Assembly (NCBI GenBank): GCA_964548025.1
Contig: CAZJRI010000001.1
Coordinates: 46,216 to 110,215 of the forward strand
Reading direction: 5' to 3'
Source: JAHRVQ01 sp964548025
GTDB taxonomy: Bacteria > Pseudomonadota > Gammaproteobacteria > Pseudomonadales > Azotimanducaceae
DNA: 64,000 bases
The notes under the pieces were generated by a model. That model worked only from the letters and a program-made list of their open reading frames with translations. It did not search any database and had not been told where the DNA came from. Both the position numbers and the translations under genes were made by a program. Position 1 is the first letter of the stretch. Each line of letters opens with the position of its first letter. This document shows positions 19,183-28,294 of the stretch, in pieces.

Positions 19183-20418
19183 ATGCAGACAGTTGTCCAT
19201 CCAAACCTGCGCAACATAGCAGAAGTGAAAGAAGCTGAGAGCATCATTCGCAGTTGTGTGCATTGTGGATTTTGCAATGCAGTCTGCCCAACCTATCAAT
19301 TACTCGGCGATGAACTGGACGGCCCAAGGGGGCGTATCTATCTGCTGAAAAATCTGCTCGAGCAGGATCGAATATCAGCTAAAGCATCAGTGCATATGGA
19401 TCGTTGTCTGACCTGTCGCTCCTGCGAATCAGTTTGTCCGTCAGGTGTCAGGTATGGTCGTCTACTTGATATCGGAAGAGAAATGATCGCGGAAAGACAG
19501 TCGCCTGTTTTCATTCAGAGATTCATGCGCTGGTCATTGCGTAAAACCATCAATCGGACCGGTCTGCTGAATTTTGTACTCCGACTGGCTCAGGTGTTGA
19601 GTCCCATGTTGCCAGGCAGTCTCGCACGGAAGATACCGCCCAGATACAAGATCAGTCGTTACGAGATTAATGAAAGTGATTCACCGGATACGGAACGGGT
19701 CCTGCTACTACGGGGCTGTGTGCAAAAGGCCGCCACACCCAATGTAACAAGAGCGATTGAGTATTTGCTTTCGCTAAAGGACGTCCAGACGAGTTATCTT
19801 GATTCGGAGGGTTGCTGCGGTGCTCTCGATTATCATCTATCAGCTCATGATGACGCCATGACTCATATGAAAGATCAAATTGATCAACTGCTTTCGAAAT
19901 ATGACGCAGTAGACTGGATACTCTCTTCCGCGAGTGGTTGTGGTGTCACCATAAAGGAATATCCCGAAATCATGAAGAATGACCCCGGGTACTATGAGAA
20001 AGCAAGAAAGATTGCCTCGAAGGTGCTGGATGTCAGCGAATATCTCTCCAGGTTTCAGTTTGCCTGTGAGCCGTTGAAAGTCGCAGTACATACGCCGTGT
20101 ACACTACAACACGGGCAGAAGAAGCCAGACGCAATAGAAGCGCTTTTAAACGCTGCCGGTGCTGAACTGATCGAAACAGGAGAAAAACATCTTTGCTGTG
20201 GGTCAGCGGGGACCTATTCAATCCTACAGCCTGAAATTGCCAATGGACTCACCACCCGAAAAGTGGATCAGCTTGAAAAAAACACGCCCGATATTATCGT
20301 CACAGGCAACGTGGGTTGTCAGCTCCAACTTCAGAATCATGCCAGTACTCAGGTAGTACACTGGGTTGAATTCCTGGCGGACAATATAAAATTACCCGTG
20401 AGTAACCGGGCAGACTAA
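19183..20418 (+). CDS. glcF: Glycolate oxidase iron-sulfur subunit GlcF
   Basis: A 411-residue protein with two [4Fe-4S] motifs near the N-terminus (CVHCGFCNAVCP at about residues 24-35 and CLTCRSCESVCP near 73-84). Two cysteine-rich CCG domains follow (GCCGALDYH and LCCGSAGTYS), as in GlcF and heterodisulfide-reductase-like subunits. It carries electrons from GlcDE to the quinone pool. The ATG follows glcE by one base. The stop overlaps the convergent carbamoyltransferase gene by four bases. Confidence 0.94.
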   Translation: MQTVVHPNLRNIAEVKEAESIIRSCVHCGFCNAVCPTYQLLGDELDGPRGRIYLLKNLLEQDRISAKASVHMDRCLTCRSCESVCPSGVRYGRLLDIGREMIAERQSPVFIQRFMRWSLRKTINRTGLLNFVLRLAQVLSPMLPGSLARKIPPRYKISRYEINESDSPDTERVLLLRGCVQKAATPNVTRAIEYLLSLKDVQTSYLDSEGCCGALDYHLSAHDDAMTHMKDQIDQLLSKYDAVDWILSSASGCGVTIKEYPEIMKNDPGYYEKARKIASKVLDVSEYLSRFQFACEPLKVAVHTPCTLQHGQKKPDAIEALLNAAGAELIETGEKHLCCGSAGTYSILQPEIANGLTTRKVDQLEKNTPDIIVTGNVGCQLQLQNHASTQVVHWVEFLADNIKLPVSNRAD

Positions 20419-21350
20419 TTCTGGTCAGTCGCGGTGAGTAGCCAAACCAGCAATCCTTTTTGCGCATGCATGCGATTTTCGGATTGTGGATAGATAATCG
20501 CCCTGGGATCCCTTGTCATTTCTGCTGAGATTTCAAATCCGTCATGAATGGGCATGTCATGCATGATTTTACAGTCGACGCCCCGCAGTAACTCAGCGTT
20601 GATCTGGTATGGAATCATTTTCTTCAGTTTTGCTTCGTTCTCGTCGGCATGATCAGGATTATTGAAGTACTGCATGTCAATCCAGGTATCCGTGTAGACG
20701 AAATCTGCCCCCTGCACTGCGGCCCGGGGATCTTCTGTGTGGGTGATTCTGTCTGAAGTAGAGATGATTTTCTGTACTGCAGCGTCTGTGCTTTCACCGT
20801 TGTCTTCCTGCGCCGGTGTGGCGAGCGTCAGAGATATATTTAACTTGTCGCAGATGATGGTCAGAGAGTTGGAGACGTTGTTCTGCACGCCGACGTAGAC
20901 GAGTTTTGCATCTGACAACTCTCCATCGATGTGTTCCTGCATGGTCAGAATATCGGTCAGTGCCTGGCAGGGGTGGAATTTTTCACAGCACCCGTTAATA
21001 ACTGGAACCTGGCTTGCACTAACGATCTTTTGAAGATCATTATTCTGCATGAGTCTTGCCATGATGCAGCTAACGTTTCGAGACAGGTATTCCGTTTCAT
21101 GTTCAATGCCTGACAATACGAAATTGGACGTCATCCAGTCTATATAAACCGCATGGCCTCCCAATTCTGTCATTGCGGCCTCGAATGAAACCCGGGTTCT
21201 CGTGCTGGTTTTCTGGAACAACATGGCGAGTGACATACGATGAAGCGCGTTGTGGTAGTCAGCCGGATTTGCCTTAATTGTCTGCGAAAGACTAAGAATC
21301 TGATTTATCTCTTCAGATGAATAATCTTTGAGATTGGAAAGGTGTTTCAT
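20415..21350 (-). CDS. Ornithine/aspartate-carbamoyltransferase-family protein with atypical active site
   Basis: A 311-residue protein from the ATG at 21350 (MKHLSNLKDYS). The carbamoyl-phosphate half is intact: STRTRVSFE near residue 49 and FHPCQALTD in place of HPTQ. The second-substrate half is not that of an ornithine enzyme: the SMG loop reads TDTWIDMQ (20670-20690) and the HCLP catalytic-cysteine motif reads MHDMP (20550-20564). The C-terminal SENRMHAQKG is conserved. It is therefore a carbamoyltransferase fold whose acceptor is probably not ornithine. No arg genes adjoin it, and it converges on glcF with a four-base overlap. Confidence 0.8.
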   Translation of the reverse strand: MKHLSNLKDYSSEEINQILSLSQTIKANPADYHNALHRMSLAMLFQKTSTRTRVSFEAAMTELGGHAVYIDWMTSNFVLSGIEHETEYLSRNVSCIMARLMQNNDLQKIVSASQVPVINGCCEKFHPCQALTDILTMQEHIDGELSDAKLVYVGVQNNVSNSLTIICDKLNISLTLATPAQEDNGESTDAAVQKIISTSDRITHTEDPRAAVQGADFVYTDTWIDMQYFNNPDHADENEAKLKKMIPYQINAELLRGVDCKIMHDMPIHDGFEISAEMTRDPRAIIYPQSENRMHAQKGLLVWLLTATDQN

Positions 21351-21605
21351 TTCTGCATCCAAAAAAAAAAGACCAGCAAGATGCGGGACTTTCCTTTTCA
21401 CGCCAATAGTCAAATCTATAGACGGAGCGAAGCGCGAAAGTTACAGGATTGGCCCAGTTTTGTACAGCAATGTGCCAAAGATCAAGGATTCTGCCAGGGA
21501 GTCACCCGCTTTTCTGAAGTTAGCACCTCACCTGCCTCCCTGGGTCTTTACATCTTCTTGGTGATCGCTTTACCCTTTGATCACCAGAATAGTGGAATAA
21601 AAGAA

Positions 21606-22550
21606 ATGGAATATCGAAACCTGGGTTCGAGCGGACTCAAAGTCTCTGTTGTCGGGATAGGGTGCAACAATTTTGGGCGCAGATGCGATAAAGACCGAAC
21701 AGCGGATGTAGTTGCTGCAGCGCTGGATAACGGTATTAACTTCTTTGATACCGCGGATGTTTATGGTCCGCGGGGGTTGTCGGAAGAATTTCTTGGTGCT
21801 GCGATAGCGGGTCTTGATCGCACTCAGATTGTGATAGCGACAAAGTTTGCCAATCAGATGGATGACGAAGGCAGAAAAAAGGGCGCCTCCCGTCGCTATA
21901 TTATGCAAGCCGTCGATGACAGCCTGAAAAGACTGGGAACAGACTATATAGACCTTTACCAGCAGCATATTCCTGACCCGTCAACACCTATTGAAGAAAC
22001 CTTAAGAGCCCTGGATGATCTGATCAGAGCCGGTAAGGTGAGGTATATAGGAAACTCGAATTTCAGCGCATGGCAGATTGTAGATTCTGACTGGATTTCA
22101 AAGCACCACAACCTGAACAGATTTGTGACTGCACAGAATCTCTACAGCCTTCTGGACAGAAGACTGGAGCGTGAGGTTGTTCCGGCCTGTCAAGAATTCG
22201 GCATTGGTATTTTGCCGTACTTTCCTCTTGCCAGCGGAATGCTCACCGGTAAGTATCAAAGAGGTGTAGCACCGGCAGAGGGTACAAGGATGGCGGGTAT
22301 GGGTGCTCGTGCTGAAGCGGCGATGTCTGATAAGAACTTCGATGTGGTTGAGGCGCTCGATGCATTTGCAAGAGAAAGAGACCATACATTACTTGAACTG
22401 GCAATGAGTTGGCTTGCGAGCATGCCGCATATTTCAAGTGTTATCGCAGGTGCGACATCAGAGGATCAGGTCAATCAAAATGCCAGGGCCGCAGACTGGC
22501 GGTTATCTCAGCAGGAGATGCTTGAGGTGGCGAAGATTTCCGGGCATTGA
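21606..22550 (+). CDS. Aldo/keto reductase
   Basis: A 314-residue NADPH-dependent oxidoreductase of the AKR superfamily, starting at the ATG at 21606 (MEYRNLGSSGLKVS); the frame is open further upstream but that part is not family-like. It has FFDTADVYGPRG with the catalytic Asp and Tyr, the Lys in IATKFANQM, DLYQQHIPDPSTP with the active-site His, and the YIGNSNFSAWQ strand. The C-terminal GATSEDQVNQN binds the nucleotide. It resembles the YajO/Tas-like group acting on small aldehydes and ketones. The next gene starts one base after its stop. Confidence 0.9.
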   Translation: MEYRNLGSSGLKVSVVGIGCNNFGRRCDKDRTADVVAAALDNGINFFDTADVYGPRGLSEEFLGAAIAGLDRTQIVIATKFANQMDDEGRKKGASRRYIMQAVDDSLKRLGTDYIDLYQQHIPDPSTPIEETLRALDDLIRAGKVRYIGNSNFSAWQIVDSDWISKHHNLNRFVTAQNLYSLLDRRLEREVVPACQEFGIGILPYFPLASGMLTGKYQRGVAPAEGTRMAGMGARAEAAMSDKNFDVVEALDAFARERDHTLLELAMSWLASMPHISSVIAGATSEDQVNQNARAADWRLSQQEMLEVAKISGH

Positions 22551-22551
22551 A

Positions 22552-23241
22552 ATGTGTGGCCGCTTTAACATTATTTCAGATCCCCTGACACAATTGATCA
22601 TGGAGATTGTCAGCGGTGAATTGGTGAATATTGAGCTTACGACCCGCTACAATATTGCCCCCACTGAGCAGATCCCTGTTTTACTCCAGACGGAGGAAGG
22701 AGAGTGGGACCTTCGAGACATGCGCTGGTGGCTGGTCCCTTTCTGGGCGAGTGAACCATCTACAAAATACACGATGTTTAATGCAAGATCTGAAACCCTT
22801 TCCAAAAGCAGGGCGTTCCGGGAACCATTCAAAAAGCGGCGGTGCCTGATACCTGCCTCAGGCTACTATGAGTGGACAAAAGAGGGTGGTGTCAAAGTCC
22901 CTTATCATATAAAACCTGAGTCAGAATCGGGATTTGCTTTTGCCGGTCTCTGGGACCGATGGCAAAGAGATGATCAGGTCATTGAGAGCTGTACTATCGT
23001 GACAGGCGCTGCACCACCGAGCATGAAAGAGATACATGCCAGAGTGCCCATTCACCTGGGTAAAGATGAAATTTCTGAGTGGCTGGATGTAGGTACCAGT
23101 GAGTCAAAGCTGAAGGAAATACTGCACTCGGATCTACGAATGTCGCTCTCTATCACGCCAGTATCAGGTTATGTTGGTAATGCACGAAACAAGGACAGTC
23201 GTTGTATTGAACCGCTGGGTGATACGCAAATTGTCCACTAG
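22552..23241 (+). CDS. yedK: SRAP (HMCES/YedK-type) abasic-site DNA-protein crosslinker
   Basis: A 229-residue SRAP-family protein. The ATG at 22552 is fixed by the obligatory MCGRFN start, in which Cys2 is the catalytic residue that forms a thiazolidine link with abasic sites in single-stranded DNA. Other signatures are NIAPTEQIPV, LVPFWA, NARSETL, RCLIPASGYYEW and the C-terminal ARVPIHL. It shields abasic sites during replication. It begins one base after the aldo/keto reductase stop, so the two are probably co-transcribed. Confidence 0.94.
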   Translation: MCGRFNIISDPLTQLIMEIVSGELVNIELTTRYNIAPTEQIPVLLQTEEGEWDLRDMRWWLVPFWASEPSTKYTMFNARSETLSKSRAFREPFKKRRCLIPASGYYEWTKEGGVKVPYHIKPESESGFAFAGLWDRWQRDDQVIESCTIVTGAAPPSMKEIHARVPIHLGKDEISEWLDVGTSESKLKEILHSDLRMSLSITPVSGYVGNARNKDSRCIEPLGDTQIVH

Positions 23242-23453
23242 GAGACTGATCGCCACCCCGGAGAAGGCTGTTTGACAGGAACTCTCCAGATTCTCCGCAA
23301 GTGTTGCTGATTCTTCCAGATAACAAAATCTAATTCACCAGGGGACCTGCTGCAGGTCAGCCTGGCGCTTGCGCAAGGCAAAGAGATAATGCACTCTTAT
23401 TTATCTGTATGTGCAGCATAGAAATTGGTGATGTGGTTGAAGGCAAAGAGTGT

Positions 23454-25037
23454 ATGAGCGGAGTTTTGAAACTTGAAGAAGCGGTTCTAACTGGCATGAC
23501 CCTGGCATTTCATGCCCAGGAACGGCCGGACAAAATGGCCGTCGTTTCGGCATATGGTGAGAGAACATTCAGTGCTTTGAACCAACGGGCAAATCAGCTC
23601 GCGCGAGTGTTACGCGACGCCGGTCTTAAACCGGATGATGGCGTCGCGATGCTGCTGGTAAACAGACCGGAATTCCTGGAGGTTTATTATGCCTGTTTAC
23701 GAGCCGGATTCAGGGTAACACCCATTAACTGGCACTTAACCGGTGACAACGCTTCTTATATTGTTGGTAACTGCGAAGCAAAAGCCTTTATCGCTGACAT
23801 TAAATGTCAGCAAGCCGCTGTTGATGCACTTGTTGATAATAGTGATCAACTCAGACTGAGTCTGGCAGTCGGCGGACCTATTGATGGTTTTGAGAACTAT
23901 GAGGACATCGTCGATGCTGCCGACAGTAGCAATATCACAGACGCCGAGATTGGCAGCCAGATGCTTTATACGTCTGGTACGACCGGTCGACCAAAAGGAG
24001 TCTATCGCAAACGGGTGATTCCAACAGCAGTTGTCAATCAAACGGCAAGTTCGGCTCAGACTGCTGCTGCTTTTAATCCTGAGACGGATTGCACTTTGTG
24101 CACTGGTCCCGCATACCACGCAGCTCCACTGGCCTTTAATATCGCTGCGCCGATTGCTGCGGGTGTGGGTATTGTGATGATGGATAAGTGGGGTGCTGAA
24201 GAAACCTTGAGCCTGGTTGAGAATCATAAGATTACCCATACCCATATGGTTGCCACAATGTTTCATCGTCTGTTGGCTCTGCCTGATGAAACCAGAGAAA
24301 ACTATAATCTCAACTCACTGCGATATGTAGTTCACGGTGCCGCGCCCTGTCCTGTTCATGTCAAGCAGGCAATGATGGATTGGCTGGGCCCTGTGATCTA
24401 TGAATATTATGCTGCAACGGAGGGCGGTGGTGGTTTTTTCATCGGGCCGGAGGAATGGTTAACGAAACCTGGGACGGTCGGTAAGGCACCGCCAACTGCT
24501 GACAACAAAATCTGTGATGACGATGGCAAAGAAGTTGCGACCGGGGAGGTGGGAACAATCTATTTCCGGGCGCCGCCGCAGAAATTTGTCTATTTCAAGG
24601 ATGAAGGCAAAACGGCAAGTAGTTATATGGGAGATTACTTTACACTGGGTGATATGGGTTATTTCGATGAAGACGGCTATCTCTTTTTAACGGGGCGAAG
24701 TGCGGAGACAATAATCTCCGGGGGCGTCAACATCTATCCTCAGGAGACTGATGATGTGCTTTTGAAACACCCGGCGGTAGCGGATGTATGTACAGTCGGT
24801 GTGCCCAATGATGAATGGGGAGAAGAGGTTAAGTCTATTGTACAGTTGGAAGCGGGGGTCGCATCGAGTGAGGAGATGATTGAAGAACTGATTGGATTCG
24901 TAAGAGAGCGAATCCCCACCTTCAAAGCTCCCAAGACCATCGACTTCGTTGATGATCTGCCCCGGCTGCCTTCAGGAAAGATCCAGCGTCGTCTGGTCAG
25001 GGCACCTTACTGGGAGGGTCGGGACAGACAGATCTAG
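23454..25037 (+). CDS. AMP-binding acyl-CoA synthetase
   Basis: A 527-residue protein from the ATG at 23454 (MSGVLKLEEAV); an in-frame ATG at 23409 is possible but adds a non-conserved stretch. It contains the adenylate-forming motifs: YTSGTTGRPKGV (AMP/phosphate loop), YEYYAATEGGG, TLGDMGYFDEDGYLFLTGR and the C-terminal LPSGKIQRR with the catalytic Lys. These enzymes activate carboxylic acids to acyl-CoA by way of acyl-AMP; chain length and substrate are unclear. The spacer 23242-23453 holds no other gene. Confidence 0.9.
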   Translation: MSGVLKLEEAVLTGMTLAFHAQERPDKMAVVSAYGERTFSALNQRANQLARVLRDAGLKPDDGVAMLLVNRPEFLEVYYACLRAGFRVTPINWHLTGDNASYIVGNCEAKAFIADIKCQQAAVDALVDNSDQLRLSLAVGGPIDGFENYEDIVDAADSSNITDAEIGSQMLYTSGTTGRPKGVYRKRVIPTAVVNQTASSAQTAAAFNPETDCTLCTGPAYHAAPLAFNIAAPIAAGVGIVMMDKWGAEETLSLVENHKITHTHMVATMFHRLLALPDETRENYNLNSLRYVVHGAAPCPVHVKQAMMDWLGPVIYEYYAATEGGGGFFIGPEEWLTKPGTVGKAPPTADNKICDDDGKEVATGEVGTIYFRAPPQKFVYFKDEGKTASSYMGDYFTLGDMGYFDEDGYLFLTGRSAETIISGGVNIYPQETDDVLLKHPAVADVCTVGVPNDEWGEEVKSIVQLEAGVASSEEMIEELIGFVRERIPTFKAPKTIDFVDDLPRLPSGKIQRRLVRAPYWEGRDRQI

Positions 25038-25117
25038 GTTTGTTCCAGCCTGGATCTGACATTTGTTTCTGCCCCGCCATTTATCTGCACCGGCAACCTG
25101 GCCACTTTGGATTGTGG

Positions 25118-26089
25118 TTAGTGTCTTCTGTAGTTGATTCTACCGTAACCGCGTTTGTACTGTGCTGGTGATATATCAACGAAGATGCGCCTTAGATATC
25201 GTTGGTGTTCAAAGTTGATAATTCGGTAATCTCCCTTTTCATAATATCCTTCCAATTCGGGTGCACGCCTGGTGCGACCATTGTCGAACTCAATGTAGAC
25301 ACGATCTATATACATTGCTCTCCCGGTGCCTTCAATTTCTAGCGAGGTTGCATAATCGTCAACGTTAATTCTTCTTTCGACACTTTTACCCTTTCTGGTT
25401 CGAAAGTCGTCTGCCTTGTACCAGTGTCGTCCGTCTACGCTGTCCCTGGGATGATGGATATAACTGCCATATTCAACATGGCGTCCGTAAATGGGCCTGC
25501 TATTGTGATGGCTGAAAGCACCAAAAGCCCAACGACTGTTGTGGTGTTTTTTTGCTCTTCGGTGCTTACTTGAAGCGACGTGGTGTTTCGTGGATCGTTT
25601 GTGATGGCGAACTGCATGGCGCTTGTCAGATTTTCGGTACTTTTTAACTCTGTGGATTCTCTTATCCGATCTGTTGTGATTGCTGGAGACCCGATGCTTT
25701 CGATCCTTGTTTCTATGGTTCCGAACGTGATCCGATCTGTTTGATTTGTGGCGATTGACATCGTGGGATCGCCGATTATTGTGATTGCGCTTAGTTTCAC
25801 CACGTGAAGCCTGATGCTTTTGTCGAACCTTTGTCGACTTCACACGCTTGTGTTCGGTAGACGTATTTGCCGCCTTAAATTTCACTTCCGGCGTATCGCC
25901 TGATCTGGAACTTCGCTTTCTGTTGCGTCGCTGCTTTTTATTTTGCTGGCTGAGTCTTTCTTTGATCTGGTGTCTGGCATCTGCGTCCAGTGAACCATGA
26001 AATTGTTTGCCTGGATTTCCCAGAACTGGCAGTGCGAGACCAGAGATAGAAGTGAGTACAAAGAAAGTCAGAATCAGATGCTTTTTCAT
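25118..26089 (-). CDS. Exported, extremely basic His/Arg/Lys-rich protein with a folded C-terminal domain
   Basis: A 323-residue protein starting at the ATG at 26089 (MKKHLIL), with a signal peptide of about 24 residues ending near VLG. Residues about 45-185 are low-complexity: mostly His, Lys, Arg, Asn and Ser, including KHRRAKKHHNSRWAFG. The last 110 residues (VERRINVDDYATSLEIEG, then YRIINFEHQRYLRRIFVD) look like a beta-rich domain without aromatic or catalytic signatures I recognise. A role in binding nucleic acid, polyanions or metal in the periplasm is plausible but not shown. It is flanked by unrelated genes. A TTG at 26107 is an alternative start. Confidence 0.7.
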   Translation of the reverse strand: MKKHLILTFFVLTSISGLALPVLGNPGKQFHGSLDADARHQIKERLSQQNKKQRRNRKRSSRSGDTPEVKFKAANTSTEHKRVKSTKVRQKHQASRGETKRNHNNRRSHDVNRHKSNRSDHVRNHRNKDRKHRVSSNHNRSDKRIHRVKKYRKSDKRHAVRHHKRSTKHHVASSKHRRAKKHHNSRWAFGAFSHHNSRPIYGRHVEYGSYIHHPRDSVDGRHWYKADDFRTRKGKSVERRINVDDYATSLEIEGTGRAMYIDRVYIEFDNGRTRRAPELEGYYEKGDYRIINFEHQRYLRRIFVDISPAQYKRGYGRINYRRH

Positions 26090-26219
26090 TTTGGAGGTCC
26101 AGTTCAATTAACTCTGAGGCTTACTTTGACGTCTGGTACCTGAATGGAGGCTTAACCCGATGAACTGAAGCTGAACAGTAAATCCAGGCTCATTTGTTAT
26201 TGGTTTGGCCGTGCTTTGC

Positions 26220-26828
26220 CTAAACAGGCTCGTTGTTGAAACTGGTGAGCAATCGCAGGAGATTCTGGAAACTGAGCCGAAGCTCGGTCGATTCAAAATA
26301 CTGGTGTTTGGCGATTTTATGAATTTCGGTAAGGATCATGTTGTAAGCAGACAAGTGGGCGTGACTAAGTTCCGCTGAAACAGCCAGGAGTGAGTCAAGC
26401 GTAGACAGGCGGGTTGCCAGGAGTTGCTGTATTGCCTTGATCTGTTCAGTCGTCACTTCAAGTTCGCTTTTACCAAGGCTTGCCAGCAGGTCTTTGAGAG
26501 ACTTGCCATTGGTTCTTGTCTGTCGCGTCCAGTTATCACTGCCAAGAAGCTTGATCTGGTTTTGCTCAGGCAGGGAACTGTTGATTATGGGACAGATAAA
26601 CCCGATTGCCCCTGCGAGGCTTTGTTTTAGCTGGATTTTGCGCTCTTTATCCTTGCGTTCCTGAATCCAGGTAATGATTCCGATGAAGAATATCCCCTCA
26701 AGGCAGAAACCGATGAGTTCCGGCAGCATATTACCTACAAAGTCGCCTTCACGGCTTTCTATGCCAAACCAGAAAGCAAACAGTCCGAGCAGAAAGGCAA
26801 ATAACGGAACGATTGGATTTTTGAACAT
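26220..26828 (-). CDS. Hypothetical membrane protein with two N-terminal TM segments and a helical tail
   Basis: A 202-residue protein. Residues about 5-25 (PLFAFLLGLFAFWFGI) and 36-55 (ELIGFCLEGIFFIGIITWI) are hydrophobic and likely span the inner membrane; the remaining 145 residues are polar and mostly helical, with the tail probably cytosolic. I do not recognise the family. It lies downstream of, and on the same strand as, the YcaQ-like gene, with a 110-bp spacer, and is followed by the basic exported protein gene. Confidence 0.6.
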   Translation of the reverse strand: MFKNPIVPLFAFLLGLFAFWFGIESREGDFVGNMLPELIGFCLEGIFFIGIITWIQERKDKERKIQLKQSLAGAIGFICPIINSSLPEQNQIKLLGSDNWTRQTRTNGKSLKDLLASLGKSELEVTTEQIKAIQQLLATRLSTLDSLLAVSAELSHAHLSAYNMILTEIHKIAKHQYFESTELRLSFQNLLRLLTSFNNEPV

Positions 26829-26938
26829 GGAATGAGATTACAGTATGTGATCGGGGAATAACATTTCAATCTGGATTTTCGATGAGGGGTGGGTGCTTAA
26901 GCGTAAGAGCCATTCAGATCTGATTCATTTTCCCCGTT

Positions 26939-28171
26939 TCAGATCAACGCGGTCAGGTTTTTTTCCAATTGTTGCTTGAGGGCCTCTGGCTCCGTCGCCT
27001 GAATTGAAATACTGTCTGCGTCAAGATCAACCATATATTCAGTCAGTGCAGTGCCAAAAGCGGATACAAGCTGTTCAGATAGTTTCGTTTTCGGTTCCAG
27101 CCATATTTTGTTGATCCTGAGCAGTCGGTTGTTCCTTTCAGCTTTACAATCCATTCTGCCAACCAGGCTATCTCCGTAAAGAACAGGCAGGGCGAAATAG
27201 CCGAATTTTCTTTTATTGGCAGGTACGTAACACTCGATTTGATAATCGAAGTTAAATAACTCCAATAATCTTCGACGGTTAATGACAAGATTGTCGAAGG
27301 GCGAAAGAATGGTGACTCGTTTTGGGCCAAGTTTTTTTGGCAATTCATCGAGCGTGCGGGTTAAACAATAATAAGGTCTTCCAGCAATTTCGATCTGGGT
27401 CACTTCCCCCGATTCGACCATTTCCGGCAATGAACTGTTGATGCCAGGCTGGATATTTATGCCTGATAGTCTTACCAGTGTCGGTCTTGCATAGCCGATA
27501 TCCCGCGCTGATGCCAGGCCCAGGGATTTAAGCATTCGCCTGATATAAAATTGACCCCTTTCTGAATCAGTTGGCCAGGATATGTCCAGCGCACCTGGTA
27601 TAACGTTCTCCTTGAGATCGTAGACCTTCTGAAAACCCTGGCGTTCACAGACCATCAAATCACCCGACAGGAACATGTATTCCAGTTCTCGTTTGGCAGG
27701 TTTCCAGTCCCACCAGCCACCAGATTTGTGACCAGCGGGTGCTTCGAAGTCCCGGGACTGCAAAGGCCCCTCTGATTGAATCCGTCGGACGATTTCTTTT
27801 CGTATCTTTGGCTGACCAGGGTTTTTTCCCGCAAATCCCTTCATGATCGGCTGATAGAACCGATAATCTTCCATTGGTAAATAGGATGCGGCATGTGCCC
27901 AGTACTCGAATACAGATCGTCGCTCGGCGAGCAATTTGTGGAGCATCTCTGGTTTGTAGTTTCTGATTCTTGAACGCAATACATGATGGTGAGCTCTTTC
28001 GACGACAGAGATAGTGTCAATCTGAACATAGTGGAGTTGATCAATTGTTTTCTGTATCGCATTGATCCCACGACCCAACTGTTCTCGCTTCAACAGTCCC
28101 TGACTGTTGAGGGTCATTCTTCGTGCGTCTTTGATCGTTAATTTCATCTGGTCAGTGGGAAAATTCATCAA
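26939..28171 (-). CDS. ycaQ: YcaQ-type interstrand-crosslink DNA glycosylase
   Basis: A 410-residue winged-helix (HTH_42) protein. Near residue 50 it has VQIDTISVVERAHHHVL, which includes the Gln-x-Asp catalytic motif of the YcaQ/AlkX family, then VFEYWAHAASYLP and the C-terminal TILSPFDNLVINRRR and LFNFDYQIECYVPA. These proteins unhook nitrogen-mustard-type crosslinks by removing alkylated purines. It stands alone in this window, so any induction signal is not visible. The family match is strong across the whole length. Confidence 0.9.
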   Translation of the reverse strand: MMNFPTDQMKLTIKDARRMTLNSQGLLKREQLGRGINAIQKTIDQLHYVQIDTISVVERAHHHVLRSRIRNYKPEMLHKLLAERRSVFEYWAHAASYLPMEDYRFYQPIMKGFAGKNPGQPKIRKEIVRRIQSEGPLQSRDFEAPAGHKSGGWWDWKPAKRELEYMFLSGDLMVCERQGFQKVYDLKENVIPGALDISWPTDSERGQFYIRRMLKSLGLASARDIGYARPTLVRLSGINIQPGINSSLPEMVESGEVTQIEIAGRPYYCLTRTLDELPKKLGPKRVTILSPFDNLVINRRRLLELFNFDYQIECYVPANKRKFGYFALPVLYGDSLVGRMDCKAERNNRLLRINKIWLEPKTKLSEQLVSAFGTALTEYMVDLDADSISIQATEPEALKQQLEKNLTALI

Positions 28172-28294
28172 TGCTGAAAATGATAACAGGTTCTCTCACC
28201 GGTTTGAGATCAAGCCAGTCTTAATCCGATCTTATGTCTTATTCAACACTACGAGCATGTTAAGCTATCTGATCCGGAACTGAGTGATAATCAA

